From the NCBI RefSeq assembly GCF_902497785.1, contig NZ_CABVHK010000009.1, positions 218,387-282,386 of the forward strand: a DNA stretch of 64,000 nucleotides, read 5' to 3'. The position numbers and the translations under genes are program-made. Source of the DNA: Pseudomonas fluorescens. GTDB taxonomy: Bacteria; Pseudomonadota; Gammaproteobacteria; Pseudomonadales; Pseudomonadaceae. Below the pieces are notes generated by a model. That model did no database searches, was not told where the DNA came from, and saw only the letters and a list, made by a program, of their open reading frames with translations. Positions 23,920-32,777 of the stretch are shown here, piece by piece (the stretch's first letter is position 1; each line of letters begins with the position of its first letter).

Positions 23920-26743
23920 TGAGGGCCTCCTTGATGCGGGCAGCAGTGATAGGCAGGTCGCGGACCCGTTTACCGATGGCATGCGCCACGGCGTTACCGA
24001 TGGCGCCGACCACCGGGATCATCACCACTTCGGCAATGCCCTTCGACGGATCGCTCGGCGACAGCGGCGGCAGGATCTCGGCCGTCTGTTTCCACACCGC
24101 GACATGGCGCGCCATCGGCAAGCGGTAGCGGTTGAAGTTCCAGTCCCCCTCCCCCGGTCCGCCTTCGTACAGTGGCATCTCTTCCATCAGCGCATGACCA
24201 ATGCCCATGGCGATACCGCCTTCGAGCTGACCCTTGACCAACTCTTCCACCAGTACCCGACCGCACTCGACCCACGAGTGATGGTTGAGCACCTGCACTT
24301 CGGCCGTCCCTTTGTTGACTTTGAGTTCCACCAGCGTCGCGACCGGGCTGTAGTAAGTCACCGCCGCGTTGTTCAACTGCGTGTCCGGGTAGTGCACGTT
24401 CTGGCGGTCGAGCAGATGGAAACCGGCACTGTTCATCTGCGCCTTTTTCACGCTGGGCGCACCGTCGCCGTACTTCACCGCCAAGCTGTCGAGCGGCAGA
24501 CGCTCGCGCACGCCATCAATGCTGAATTCGGCTTCGGCCCAGCTCCAGCGGTTGAAACCGTGCACGGTCGCGCCGGTCACCAGCCCTTTTTCGTGAGCAT
24601 GCCTGGCCAATTGTTCGAAGCTCAGCGGTTGCATGCCGTTGGCGGTGAGTTTGCCGTCGACCCAATGCGCATCCTCGCGACGCACCACATACGGGTTGGC
24701 CTGGCCGCCGTAAGGGCCCTGCCCCCAGATCTGCAACGCTGCCGGCCACAAGCCATGGTTGAAAAGCACGCGCGCCGCTTCTCGGGTGGCGTGGCTGAAG
24801 TAGTACGCGGAGTTGGTCGCCGAGGACGCCGAAGCCAGTTTGCCGACCCAGCGCGGGTTACGCAGGAAGTTGTCCTGCTCGGCCTGACTCATGATGTACG
24901 GGTTGCCGCCGGTGATCAGCTGCAATTCCTTCCATTCGGTCTCGCCGGTCTTCACTTCAGTAGCCGGGCTGCCGAGGAAATCGGCCACCACCAGCGCTTG
25001 CGAAGTGGACATGCCGGTGCCGATTTCGATACCGATGTGGCGCAGGGTGATGTGCCCTTCAGCGGTGAATTCGATGCTCGCCATCGGCGCTTCGGAACCG
25101 GTGCCAAAATCTTTCTGGCAGATCGCGAAACCCACGCCGTACCAGTTATCCGGATCCTGGGCTTCGCGCTGTTGCTTGAGCACGTCGCGATTTTTCCAGA
25201 CTTCGTTGACGGCCGCCTTGTCGAGAATCTCGTGCAGGCGCAAGGCACCCGCCGGCACCGCGCCCTGGGTATTTTTCATGCCTGAGAGCATGGCGTTTTT
25301 CTTGCGCAGGTCGATGGCGTCGATACCGAGACGACCGGCAATTTCATCGATCATCATCTCGGTGGCGGCCATGCTTTGCAGCGTGCCGTAGCCGCGCATC
25401 GACCCGGCCTCGACCGCACGCGAATGATAGGCGGTGACCTGCAGATCGTTCTGCGGCATGTAGTAAATCGACTGCGCGGCCGTGGCGCCCACCGCCGCCA
25501 CCGACGGGCTGTAGTTGACGCGTCCGCCGCCGTCGACGCTCATCTCGGCGCGGAAAATCTTGAAGCTGTGATCGGTCTTGTCCACGGCCAGCTGGTAGCG
25601 GATGTCGAACGGGTGACGCTTGATGCCGCTCTGGAATTGCTCGTAGCGATCGTTGGCCAGGCGCACCGGCACACCGGCACCGTACAACGCCGCCAGCGCT
25701 GCGTAGTAGACGAAAATGTTGTGGTCTTTAGAGCCGTAGCCGACGGTGTAACCCGGGTGCATATTGAGGTTGGCCAGACCGAAACGCGACGGCGCGATCA
25801 TCTTCGCGGTCTCGGTCGCGGTTTCCAGCGGGCACTGAGTGGCGACGACAAAATGCAGGGTCTTGGTCGCCGGGTCGTACCAGCCGTTGCCGTTGTCCGG
25901 CTCCATGGCTGCGGGTTCGATCGACGGGGTTTTGTAGCGCTCGTCGAACACCAGCCAGTTGTCTGGCGGGGCGTCGATCTGTTGTTTCATGCGCTCGGCG
26001 TAGAACAGGCCGCGCTCGGTCAGGTTGCCGTGCAGGTTCGGTTGCGAGTTCCACACCGGGCGACGGTTGCGCAGCATCGGGAACAGGATCGAGTCCTTGA
26101 GGCTGGCGAATTCGTCTTCATCCGCCGAGGTTGCACCGCCGACGCGCACGTAGCGAAAACTGCCGTAGGGGTCGCCTTCGTAGAACGGCGCCGTGTCGCC
26201 ATAGCGAATGGCTTTGTCATTGAATTTGAGTTGGGCCTTGGCCTGGCGGAAGCGTTCGAAGTTGTTCCAGATCAGGATCGCCACCGGATGCCCGATGAAC
26301 ATCGGCACCTTGCCTTCGGGCAGCAGCGGATCAGGCGCGTGCTCTTCCGGGAACGCAATGCCGTCCTTCTCCAGGTCGGCGGCGGTAACGATGCGGTCGG
26401 GCTGCAAATCGGCTCCGAGCCACGACAGGTCGTAACCGGCGTAAATGCGGTCGGCCTTGATGGTTTTCAGCAGCATCGCGTGGCCCTGTTGCTGGGGCCA
26501 GCCCGGCATGTCCTTGGCGCGAATGTCGCGGGCAAACACTTTGCTGCCGCAGACTTTCGACAAGGCATCGTTACGCGAGCGCGCCTTGCCGTTGTTGCCA
26601 AGCCATTGCTCGGACGGCACGGTCACGCTGTTTTCCATCAAGGCGGCCAGGGCCTGACTGCTAAGCGGCGTGAGCGTCACGCTCACACCCGCCACCAGCC
26701 CGCCCTGAAGGAACGAGCGCCGGGATATATCACGGTTGGACAT
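23912..26743 (-). CDS. Molybdopterin-binding subunit of a periplasmic aldehyde/N-heterocycle oxidoreductase
   Basis: 943 residues, longer than the usual 740-780 for IorB-like subunits. A twin-arginine signal is clear: SRRSFLQGGLVAGVSV near residue 8, so the folded enzyme is exported. The xanthine-oxidase-family Mo domains follow (FIGHPVAILIW, GYTVGYGSKDHN, VEAGSMRGYG, GIEIGTGMSTSQ). The catalytic Glu expected in the C-terminal GxGE motif appears as KGIAEVVMIP, so the Glu is kept but the glycine is Ala. It hydroxylates aldehydes or heterocycles; the substrate is not predictable. ATG 26743 after AGAGGA; first gene of the operon. Confidence 0.9.
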   Translation of the reverse strand: MSNRDISRRSFLQGGLVAGVSVTLTPLSSQALAALMENSVTVPSEQWLGNNGKARSRNDALSKVCGSKVFARDIRAKDMPGWPQQQGHAMLLKTIKADRIYAGYDLSWLGADLQPDRIVTAADLEKDGIAFPEEHAPDPLLPEGKVPMFIGHPVAILIWNNFERFRQAKAQLKFNDKAIRYGDTAPFYEGDPYGSFRYVRVGGATSADEDEFASLKDSILFPMLRNRRPVWNSQPNLHGNLTERGLFYAERMKQQIDAPPDNWLVFDERYKTPSIEPAAMEPDNGNGWYDPATKTLHFVVATQCPLETATETAKMIAPSRFGLANLNMHPGYTVGYGSKDHNIFVYYAALAALYGAGVPVRLANDRYEQFQSGIKRHPFDIRYQLAVDKTDHSFKIFRAEMSVDGGGRVNYSPSVAAVGATAAQSIYYMPQNDLQVTAYHSRAVEAGSMRGYGTLQSMAATEMMIDEIAGRLGIDAIDLRKKNAMLSGMKNTQGAVPAGALRLHEILDKAAVNEVWKNRDVLKQQREAQDPDNWYGVGFAICQKDFGTGSEAPMASIEFTAEGHITLRHIGIEIGTGMSTSQALVVADFLGSPATEVKTGETEWKELQLITGGNPYIMSQAEQDNFLRNPRWVGKLASASSATNSAYYFSHATREAARVLFNHGLWPAALQIWGQGPYGGQANPYVVRREDAHWVDGKLTANGMQPLSFEQLARHAHEKGLVTGATVHGFNRWSWAEAEFSIDGVRERLPLDSLAVKYGDGAPSVKKAQMNSAGFHLLDRQNVHYPDTQLNNAAVTYYSPVATLVELKVNKGTAEVQVLNHHSWVECGRVLVEELVKGQLEGGIAMGIGHALMEEMPLYEGGPGEGDWNFNRYRLPMARHVAVWKQTAEILPPLSPSDPSKGIAEVVMIPVVGAIGNAVAHAIGKRVRDLPITAARIKEALNA

Positions 26744-26871
26744 GGATCATCCTCTGGGCGGTTATAGGTCCGCCCTTCTGGTTATGTTCTGGAAATCTCG
26801 AGTCTTGCAGGAGCCCTTCTGGACGAATCAAAGGGCTGTGTTGACAGTGCAAAGCTGACCGAAAGGTTAAC

Positions 26872-26901
26872 TTTATAGACTTCTGCACTTTTAGAAAACA
26901 A
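26872..26901 (-). promoter_or_regulatory. Candidate promoter of the molybdenum hydroxylase operon
   Basis: On the minus strand TTGTTT (26896-26901) and TATAAA (26872-26877) with an 18-base spacer, about 120 nt before the ATG of the Mo subunit. The surroundings are AT-rich. Moderate match. Confidence 0.5.
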
Positions 26902-26997
26902 CTGGTTACAAGTATCTGACTAAAGAATCAGAAAATCTTGGTTTGCGCCGTGGCGGATTGGCAGTCTGAGCCTTGGGGCGGTGATGCTGATGTCGCC

Positions 26998-27078
26998 TTC
27001 GCGAGCAAGCTCGCTCCCACAGTTGATTTGCATGCAACTCCGGTCAAGTGTGGGAGCGAGCTTGCTCGCGAAGGCGTC
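26998..27078. repeat. REP inverted pair (REPIN), class A
   Basis: TTCGCGAGCAAGCTCGCTCC and its reverse complement, separated by a GC-balanced spacer of about 30 bases. Located just downstream of the TonB receptor gene. Confidence 0.9.
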
Positions 27079-27099
27079 AGTTCATTTCAAGGAGAGGCT

Positions 27100-29514
27100 T
27101 CAGAAATCAACGGTCGCCGACAGCAGGTAGGTGCGTGGCGTCGAGAGCGTCAAGCCTGGCTCACTGTCATCCGAGGCACCGGCGGAACTCCAGTAGCGTT
27201 TGTCCGCCACGTTCTCGATATTGGCGCGCAGGGTGATGTTCTTGTCCTCGACCTTGAACGCATAACGCGCGCCCACGTCGAAACGCTCCCAGGAATCGAT
27301 TTCCTTATTGTTGGACTGGTCCAGGTACTGCGAACTCGAATAGAGGCCGCGACTGGTCAGGGTCAGGCCCTGCACGGTCGGCACGTCCCACTCGGCGCCG
27401 AGGTTGACGTTGTATTTGGGCGTGGCCGGCGCGCGGTTGCCGTCGAAGGTGCCGTTGGTGGTGTGGGTCAACTCGCTGTCGATGTACATCACGCCGCCAA
27501 GCAGGCGGAAACCGGCGAGCGGTTCACCGAACACGGTCACTTCCACACCGTCGTTCTGCCGCTTGCCGTTCGGGCCGAAGACCCGCGTCGTGGCGTTGGT
27601 TTCGTACGCTGGCTGCTTGATCCGGAACACCGCCGCCGTCACGGCGAACGCCCCCGCGTCATACTTGGCGCCGACCTCAACCTGGCGGCTGACGAATGTC
27701 GGGAAGATTTCGTCCTCGTTGATCGAGGTCGACGGTGCGATCTTGCCCTGGCTCAGGCCTTCCATGTAGTTGGCATACACCGACAGCTTATCGGTGGCCT
27801 TGAACAGAATGCCTCCCGACGGCGAGACTTTTTCCTCATCGTAGGCCGTGTCGCCTTTGACGTTGTCCGTCCAGTCATCGACCTTGACCCGCTGCCAGCG
27901 CGCACCCAGCGTCAGCAGCAGCCGATCGTCGAAGAAGCCCAGCGTGTCGGACAGCGCCACGCCGCTGAAGCGGTTCTCGGTGTAGACCTTCGAATCGAGT
28001 CGAGTCGGCCGGACCGGCGTCGGTGTTTCCACCGGGTTGTAGAGGTTGCTGGGGGCCGCGGCATAACGGGCGCCGCCATTTTCGAAGTCCATGTAGAAAT
28101 AGCTGGCCGCCAGGTTGACCTCATGGCTCACCGGGCCGGTATGAAACCAGTTACGCACCCCCGCCGTCGCCGTCCGGACATTTTCGTCGCGGGTGAAGTC
28201 ACGCGGCTGCACGCTGAAATCACCGGCATTGTTGGTGACTGCAACGGCATGCCGCAGGAAGTCATGATTGCTTTTGCGCGCGCCGACACCGCCGTACAGC
28301 ATCACCGAATCGCTGACATCGAATTCGCCGTTGACCGTGCCGAAGGTGTCGTTGGTGCTGGCCTTGCTCCAGGGCTGCGCATAGTTGTCGCGCACGTCGT
28401 TGGCATTTGGCACTTTCGCATTGGCACCGACCTGCACGCGCTCCTGCGGCGCATCGGTATCGCGCTCGGTGCGCCCGAAGTCAGTCGACAGGCGCAAACG
28501 CTCACCGCGAAAGTCCAGGCCCAGCACAGCCATCTCGCGATCGACATTCTGGTGATCCCATTCAGTGTCACCGGACTGCTTCACCCCGTTGAATCGAAGT
28601 CCGAACTTATTGTCCTCGCCGAAGCGTCTACCGATATCCACGGCGCCGCCGACCTGGCTGTCGGACGCGTAATTGCCGGTGAACGAAGTGATGGGCTTGT
28701 CAGTCGCGTGCTTGGGCACCACGTTGATCCCGCCACCGACGCTGCCCCGGGGCGAGATGCCGTTGATCAGCTGGCTCGGGCCCTTGATGATGTCGACGCG
28801 GTCGGCCATCTCCATGTCGATGGTGTAAGTCGGCAGCACGCCGTAAAGACCGTTGAAGGCGACATCACTGTTGAACAGGCTGAAGCCGCGAATGGTGAAC
28901 TGCTCGTAACGGCCGCCCGCCGGGTTGGTGGCGCGCACCGACGGATCGCTGGCGATCAGGTCGCCCAGAGTCCGCGCCTGCAAGTTCTGCACTGCCTCAC
29001 TGGTGTAGGTGGTCATGCTGAACGGCGTTTCCATGAAATCCTTCGAGCCCAGCAAACCTTGCGAACCACGGCGCGCCACCTGGCCACCGGCATACGCTTC
29101 GCCATCCGCCGAGCCGGTCGCGCCGAGAATCGACGTGGGGGCCAGTTGCAGGCTGCTTCCTTCCGGGGCCGGGGTCAGAATGTACGCTTGCTCGCCCACC
29201 GGTTGCAGTTGCAGGCCGGAACCCTTCAACAGTCGCGCAAAGCCCTCCTCGACCGCGAACTCACCGGAGAGACCGGAACTGCTGCGACCGCTGACCAGTG
29301 CCGGATCCACCGAAAGATTGACGCCCGACAGGCCGGCGAACCGGGTCAGCGCATCACTCAGGCTGCCGGCGGGCACCTGATACTGCCGGCGGCCAGTGTC
29401 CTCGGCCCAACTGGTGGTGACAAACATCGGACTGGCGCTCAAACCCAACAACAGGCTCAGGTGCAACAACGGACGCAGACGGAAGGAAGCCGGGCGTGGA
29501 AAGGCGGTGGGCAT
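27100..29514 (-). CDS. TonB-dependent siderophore receptor with signalling domain
   Basis: About 804 residues. Signal peptide ends near TTSWA before EDTGRR. Residues about 45-120 form a secretin/TonB short N-terminal (STN) signalling domain (YQVPAGSLSDALTRFAGLSG, VEEGFARLLKGSGL), followed by plug (IRGFSLFNSDVAFNGLYGV, DRVDIIKGPSQLING) and a 22-strand barrel ending YLLSATVDF. It imports a ferric siderophore and signals through FecR to the ECF sigma factor encoded upstream. ATG 29514 with AGAGAG upstream. Ligand unknown; a hydroxamate siderophore is common for this group. Confidence 0.92.
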   Translation of the reverse strand: MPTAFPRPASFRLRPLLHLSLLLGLSASPMFVTTSWAEDTGRRQYQVPAGSLSDALTRFAGLSGVNLSVDPALVSGRSSSGLSGEFAVEEGFARLLKGSGLQLQPVGEQAYILTPAPEGSSLQLAPTSILGATGSADGEAYAGGQVARRGSQGLLGSKDFMETPFSMTTYTSEAVQNLQARTLGDLIASDPSVRATNPAGGRYEQFTIRGFSLFNSDVAFNGLYGVLPTYTIDMEMADRVDIIKGPSQLINGISPRGSVGGGINVVPKHATDKPITSFTGNYASDSQVGGAVDIGRRFGEDNKFGLRFNGVKQSGDTEWDHQNVDREMAVLGLDFRGERLRLSTDFGRTERDTDAPQERVQVGANAKVPNANDVRDNYAQPWSKASTNDTFGTVNGEFDVSDSVMLYGGVGARKSNHDFLRHAVAVTNNAGDFSVQPRDFTRDENVRTATAGVRNWFHTGPVSHEVNLAASYFYMDFENGGARYAAAPSNLYNPVETPTPVRPTRLDSKVYTENRFSGVALSDTLGFFDDRLLLTLGARWQRVKVDDWTDNVKGDTAYDEEKVSPSGGILFKATDKLSVYANYMEGLSQGKIAPSTSINEDEIFPTFVSRQVEVGAKYDAGAFAVTAAVFRIKQPAYETNATTRVFGPNGKRQNDGVEVTVFGEPLAGFRLLGGVMYIDSELTHTTNGTFDGNRAPATPKYNVNLGAEWDVPTVQGLTLTSRGLYSSSQYLDQSNNKEIDSWERFDVGARYAFKVEDKNITLRANIENVADKRYWSSAGASDDSEPGLTLSTPRTYLLSATVDF

Positions 29515-29581
29515 TGAATTTACTCTCTTGATTCGTTCACATGCCTTGAATGACAAGCGAGTCGAAAAAAGGGGACAGGCT

Positions 29582-30526
29582 TCACACACTATTTTTGCGC
29601 GGCAGCAACGTGACCCAGTAACGGGTTCGGGAATGCACCTCCAGCGGCAGGCTGGCCGCGAGCAATGCGAGGACGCGATCAGTGTCGTCCACACGGAAAC
29701 TGCCGGTGACGCTCAGCGTTTCCAGCTCCGGCTCCCAACGCAGAACGCCGGGGCGGTACGCACTCAGCTCCCGGAGGAAATCGCCCAGCGGTTGATTGTT
29801 CGCCATCAGCACACCTTCGCGCCAACCGGGAGCAAGCGCATCGAATGGCGTGATCGATCCGGCGCCTGAAACTTGCAGGCTGACCTGCTGACCTCCGCGC
29901 AACAGCAGGGCAGGCCCGTGCAGGGGTTGTACCGATACGGATCCGTTGAACACCGACACCCGGCAGCCGTGGGCATCCTGACGAACGCAGACTTCGCTTT
30001 GGCTGACGACGACACTTGCGAACTTCGTGTGGATCGTCAGCGGCGACGTACCCGCCACCTTCAGCGACATTTCACCCTCTATCAACTTCAGCCGGCGGTT
30101 GTGCATATCCACATCAACGGCGCTGGCGGTGTTGAGTTGCAAGGCACTGCCATCGCCGAGCTGCACCTTTTTGCGCTCGCCGGTGGCGGTGTGCAGGTCG
30201 GCACGCCAGACATCCAGCGGCAGTTGTCGGCTGATCAGCCAGGCCGTCGGCACCAGCGCCACCGCTCCCAACGCGCGCTTGAGCAACACGCGTCGCCCCT
30301 GATCCGGTCGATCCAGACTGCTCAGTGCCAGCGCCGAAGGCAGATCGGCGAAACGCTGGCGCAAGGCTTGAGCCTTCTGCCAGGCCTGCTCGTGACTGGC
30401 GCACGCATCGCGCCAACGCTGCAAATTAGCCCGATCCTGCTCATTGGCGCCGCCTGACTCCAGCAGCGCAAGCCACTGCGCGGCGGCACGGACTGCCTGC
30501 CGGGCATCGCTGGCCTGACTGTTCAC
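29582..30526 (-). CDS. FecR-family anti-sigma regulator
   Basis: 314 residues starting at GTG 30526, overlapping the sigma gene stop by four bases (GTGA). N-terminal cytoplasmic part (WLALLESGGANEQDRANLQRW, HEQAWQKA) is the FecR-type sigma-binding domain; a single transmembrane helix lies near residues 85-100 (LGAVALVPTAWLI); the periplasmic part has the FecR repeats (GERKKVQLGDGSALQLNTAS) and a C-terminal domain that contacts the receptor's STN domain. Transduces the iron-siderophore signal. An upstream TTG could extend it by six residues. Confidence 0.92.
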   Translation of the reverse strand: MNSQASDARQAVRAAAQWLALLESGGANEQDRANLQRWRDACASHEQAWQKAQALRQRFADLPSALALSSLDRPDQGRRVLLKRALGAVALVPTAWLISRQLPLDVWRADLHTATGERKKVQLGDGSALQLNTASAVDVDMHNRRLKLIEGEMSLKVAGTSPLTIHTKFASVVVSQSEVCVRQDAHGCRVSVFNGSVSVQPLHGPALLLRGGQQVSLQVSGAGSITPFDALAPGWREGVLMANNQPLGDFLRELSAYRPGVLRWEPELETLSVTGSFRVDDTDRVLALLAASLPLEVHSRTRYWVTLLPRKNSV

Positions 30527-31032
30527 AGGTCCACCAGCAGGCAATGCTCATAGGCTTGGGCCATGTAGCGTTTAATCGTGCGCTCGGACACCCGCAGACG
30601 CTCGGCGATTTGCTGGTAATTCAAGCCTTCGAGCTGACTCCACAGAAACGCCCGCCGCACTGCCCTAGGCAATCCATCAAGCAGTTCATCCAGGGCTTGC
30701 AGGGTTTCCAGCCATAGCCAGCGCTGTTCAGGGGATGGCGCGCACGCTTCGGGCATCGACGCCAACGCGGCCAGATAGGCCTGTTCCAGGCTGCGGCGCT
30801 GGTAGAAATTACTCAGCAGGCGCTTGCCCACGGTCAGCAGATAGGCACGGGGCTCTTGCAGGTCGGCGATCCGCTGGGAGCTGGCGAGCAGACGCACGAA
30901 CGTATCCTGGCTCAGGTCTGCGGCATCACAGCCGTTGCCAAGGCGTCTTCGCAACCAGTCTTCCAGCCAGCCACGGTGATCGCGGTACAGGTCGTGAAGG
31001 GTTTGCTCCTTCGGCATCGCTGCATCACTCAT
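30523..31032 (-). CDS. FecI-type ECF sigma factor
   Basis: 169 residues. Region 2 (LHDLYRDHRGWLEDWLRRRLGN, AADLSQDTFVRLL) and region 4 (LPRAVRRAFLWSQLEGL, YQQIAERLRVSERTIKRYM) are complete and typical of iron-starvation sigma factors. It directs transcription of the downstream receptor. ATG 31032; ATG 31017 is an alternative. Its upstream region contains a Fur-like site. The three genes fecI-fecR-receptor form one cell-surface signalling unit. Confidence 0.93.
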   Translation of the reverse strand: MSDAAMPKEQTLHDLYRDHRGWLEDWLRRRLGNGCDAADLSQDTFVRLLASSQRIADLQEPRAYLLTVGKRLLSNFYQRRSLEQAYLAALASMPEACAPSPEQRWLWLETLQALDELLDGLPRAVRRAFLWSQLEGLNYQQIAERLRVSERTIKRYMAQAYEHCLLVDL

Positions 31033-31060
31033 CTGGAAGCCCTGTGCCAAGGAGTTATCG

Positions 31061-31082
31061 TAAATGAGAGTGATTCTAATTA
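31061..31082. promoter_or_regulatory. Fur-like box upstream of the FecI-type sigma gene
   Basis: The AT-rich sequence AATGAGAGTGATTCTAATT resembles the Fur consensus of GAtAAT-type repeats around a central axis, lying 30-50 nt before the sigma gene ATG. Iron-starvation sigma genes in Pseudomonas are normally Fur-repressed. Confidence 0.6.
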
Positions 31083-31153
31083 ATGTTGATGCCGCGAAGG
31101 AAGCGCTTTCTGCGCCGACCGGGCAGAAAGGTGTGAATCGTGAAACCACCCCC

Positions 31154-31257
31154 CTGTAGGAGCGAGCTTGCTCGCGAAAAACGCCAACGATGACGCAGCA
31201 CTTCTGTAAGCCCGCGCCGTCTGAACGTTTTTCGCGAGCAAGCTCGCTCCTACAGGG
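31154..31257. repeat. REP inverted pair (REPIN), class A variant
   Basis: GTAGGAGCGAGCTTGCTCGCG and its inverted copy flank a GC-rich spacer of about 55 bases. This copy begins GTAGGAG instead of GTGGGAG. It lies upstream of the fecI-type operon and downstream of the tRNA terminator. Confidence 0.9.
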
Positions 31258-31297
31258 GGGCGGGGTTTCAGTTAGGGGAACGCTGAATCGCAGACAC

Positions 31298-31323
31298 AAA
31301 AAACCCCGGTCTTTCGACCAGGG
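31298..31323 (-). terminator. Intrinsic terminator of the tRNA-Val/tRNA-Asp transcript
   Basis: On the minus strand CCCTGGTC pairs with GACCGGGG around GAAA and is followed by TTTTTT. Confidence 0.85.
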
Positions 31324-31398
31324 TCTTTGCTATCGACTCGAATAAGCCAGTGGCTTTCTTCGTAGCTTCAAGGCGTTCAGTGGGCCTTGAGGCAGATA

Positions 31399-31475
31399 TG
31401 GCGCAGCGGACGGGACTCGAACCCGCGACCCCCGGCGTGACAGGCCGGTATTCTAACCGACTGAACTACCGCTGC
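31399..31475 (-). tRNA. tRNA-Asp(GTC), copy 2 of 2
   Basis: 77 nt with encoded CCA; acceptor GCAGCGG/CCGCTGC, discriminator G, anticodon loop CTGTCAC giving GTC. Identical to the copy at 31570-31646 and last in the tRNA transcript. Confidence 0.97.
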
Positions 31476-31569
31476 GTATCGCTTTGGACTTGCGTCCAGG
31501 TAACTCGTCTGACTGGAAAGCTTCGAGGCTTTTCAATCTCGAACCAGTTAAAAACTGACTCGGTAAATA

Positions 31570-31646
31570 TGGCGCAGCGGACGGGACTCGAACCCGCGAC
31601 CCCCGGCGTGACAGGCCGGTATTCTAACCGACTGAACTACCGCTGC
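31570..31646 (-). tRNA. tRNA-Asp(GTC), copy 1 of 2
   Basis: 77 nt with encoded CCA and the same sequence as the copy downstream. Anticodon GTC, discriminator G as required for Asp identity. Confidence 0.97.
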
Positions 31647-31700
31647 GCGTCGGTGGAGGCTTTTCAGCTTCCCTCTTGCTTTCGCAAGACTCTCAAGAAG

Positions 31701-31776
31701 TGGTGGGTGATGACGGGATCGAACCGCCGACATTCTGCTTGTAAGGCAGACGCTCTCCCAGCTGAGCTAATCACCC
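31701..31776 (-). tRNA. tRNA-Val(TAC)
   Basis: 76 nt with encoded CCA; acceptor GGGTGAT/ATCACCC, anticodon stem TCTGC/GCAGA with loop CTTACAA (anticodon TAC). First gene of the tRNA-Val-Asp-Asp transcript. Confidence 0.97.
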
Positions 31777-31898
31777 TTTGCTTCTCTGAGGCCGCGAAAT
31801 TTACGCAGGTAACGAACCTAAGTCAATAGCAGGATTGAAGTTTTTCCGAGAAAGACAAAAATACTTCATTCCTGACAATGTCGGCTTTTGACAGACCG

Positions 31899-31966
31899 CA
31901 TTCGCGAGCAGGCTCGCTCCCACATTGAAACGCGGCGCCCCTGTCGGAGCGAGCCTGCTCGCGAAG
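31899..31966. repeat. REP inverted pair (REPIN), class A
   Basis: TTCGCGAGCAGGCTCGCTCC and the inverted copy (GTCGGAGCGAGCC form) separated by about 20 bases. Located between the tRNA cluster and the SDR gene. Confidence 0.9.
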
Positions 31967-32000
31967 ACGGCAGCACATTCAATACCAGTGCTGGATCCTG

Positions 32001-32777
32001 CTACTCGCTGTAAATCATCTTCTTGGTCATGCCACCATCGACCACAAACTCCTGCCCGGTAACAAACCCGGCATTCTTCGACAACAACCACGCCACCATC
32101 GCCGCAACGTCTTCGACCGTCCCCACCCTGCCCGCCGGATGCTGCGCGTGGTCGGCATCGGTGAGCGGCTCGGCACGTCTCACGACGGGATCCCGCGCAT
32201 CGATCCAACCCGGGCTCACAGCATTGACGCGAATCTCCGGCCCGAGGCTGATCGCCAGCGCGTGAGTCAACGCCAACAGGCCGCCCTTGCTCGCCGCGTA
32301 GGCCTCCGTGTCGGGTTCTGACTGACCGGCGCGGGTCGAGGCCAGATTGACGATCGCACCACTGTGAGCGCGCAGGTATGGCGCACAATGCTTGGCTAAT
32401 AACATCGGCCCGCTGAGGTTCACCGCCAGCACCCGATTCCAGTACGCCAGATCGAGACTTTCCAGGGTGATGTTGTGCGGATCAGCCACGGCAGCGTTGC
32501 ACACCAGCGCATCCAGACGCCCGAACTGTCCCAGCACTTCGGCAACACCCAGCGCCACCTGCCCTTCGTTCGACACGTCCATGGCGATGAACCAGGCATT
32601 GTCGCCCAGCACTTTCGCCACTTTTGAACCGCGCACCCTATCCAGGTCCGTCAGTACCACCTGCCAGCCTTCGCTGATCAGCCAAGCGGCGATCCCCAGC
32701 CCTATGCCCCGTGCTGCACCGGTCACCACTGCAACGCGGCCATTGGCACCGGAGGTCGGCGTGGACAACTCGATCAC
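32001..32777 (-). CDS. SDR-family oxidoreductase
   Basis: 258 residues. Short-chain dehydrogenase motifs: cofactor site [14 protein letters not shown] (about 17-30), NAAVADP corresponding to NNAG-type motif, catalytic Ser in NLASTRAG and the YAASK (Tyr-x-x-x-Lys) motif. The GTG start overlaps the metZ stop by four bases, so it is translated after metZ. An Asp in the second beta strand (LTDLDR) suggests NAD(H) preference. Substrate unknown; its conserved place behind metZ does not define a methionine role. Confidence 0.9.
   Translation of the reverse strand: MIELSTPTSGANGRVAVVTGAARGIGLGIAAWLISEGWQVVLTDLDRVRGSKVAKVLGDNAWFIAMDVSNEGQVALGVAEVLGQFGRLDALVCNAAVADPHNITLESLDLAYWNRVLAVNLSGPMLLAKHCAPYLRAHSGAIVNLASTRAGQSEPDTEAYAASKGGLLALTHALAISLGPEIRVNAVSPGWIDARDPVVRRAEPLTDADHAQHPAGRVGTVEDVAAMVAWLLSKNAGFVTGQEFVVDGGMTKKMIYSE

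Larger units (their letters stand above)
26744..27099. other. Intergenic region between Mo hydroxylase operon and TonB receptor gene
   Basis: 356 bases without a gene. The left half is AT-rich and carries the candidate promoter; the right half is a class A REP pair that ends 22 nt before the stop of the receptor gene. Confidence 0.6.

Noticed and set aside
23981..26767. Long plus-strand ORFs opposite the Mo hydroxylase gene
   Set aside because: Two frames of shadow translation of a gene with full domain structure on the other strand.
26938..29517. 859-residue plus-strand ORF antisense to the TonB receptor
   Set aside because: Composition and phase mirror the receptor gene; His/Arg/Gly-rich translation typical of antisense frames in GC-rich DNA; no ribosome site or family similarity.
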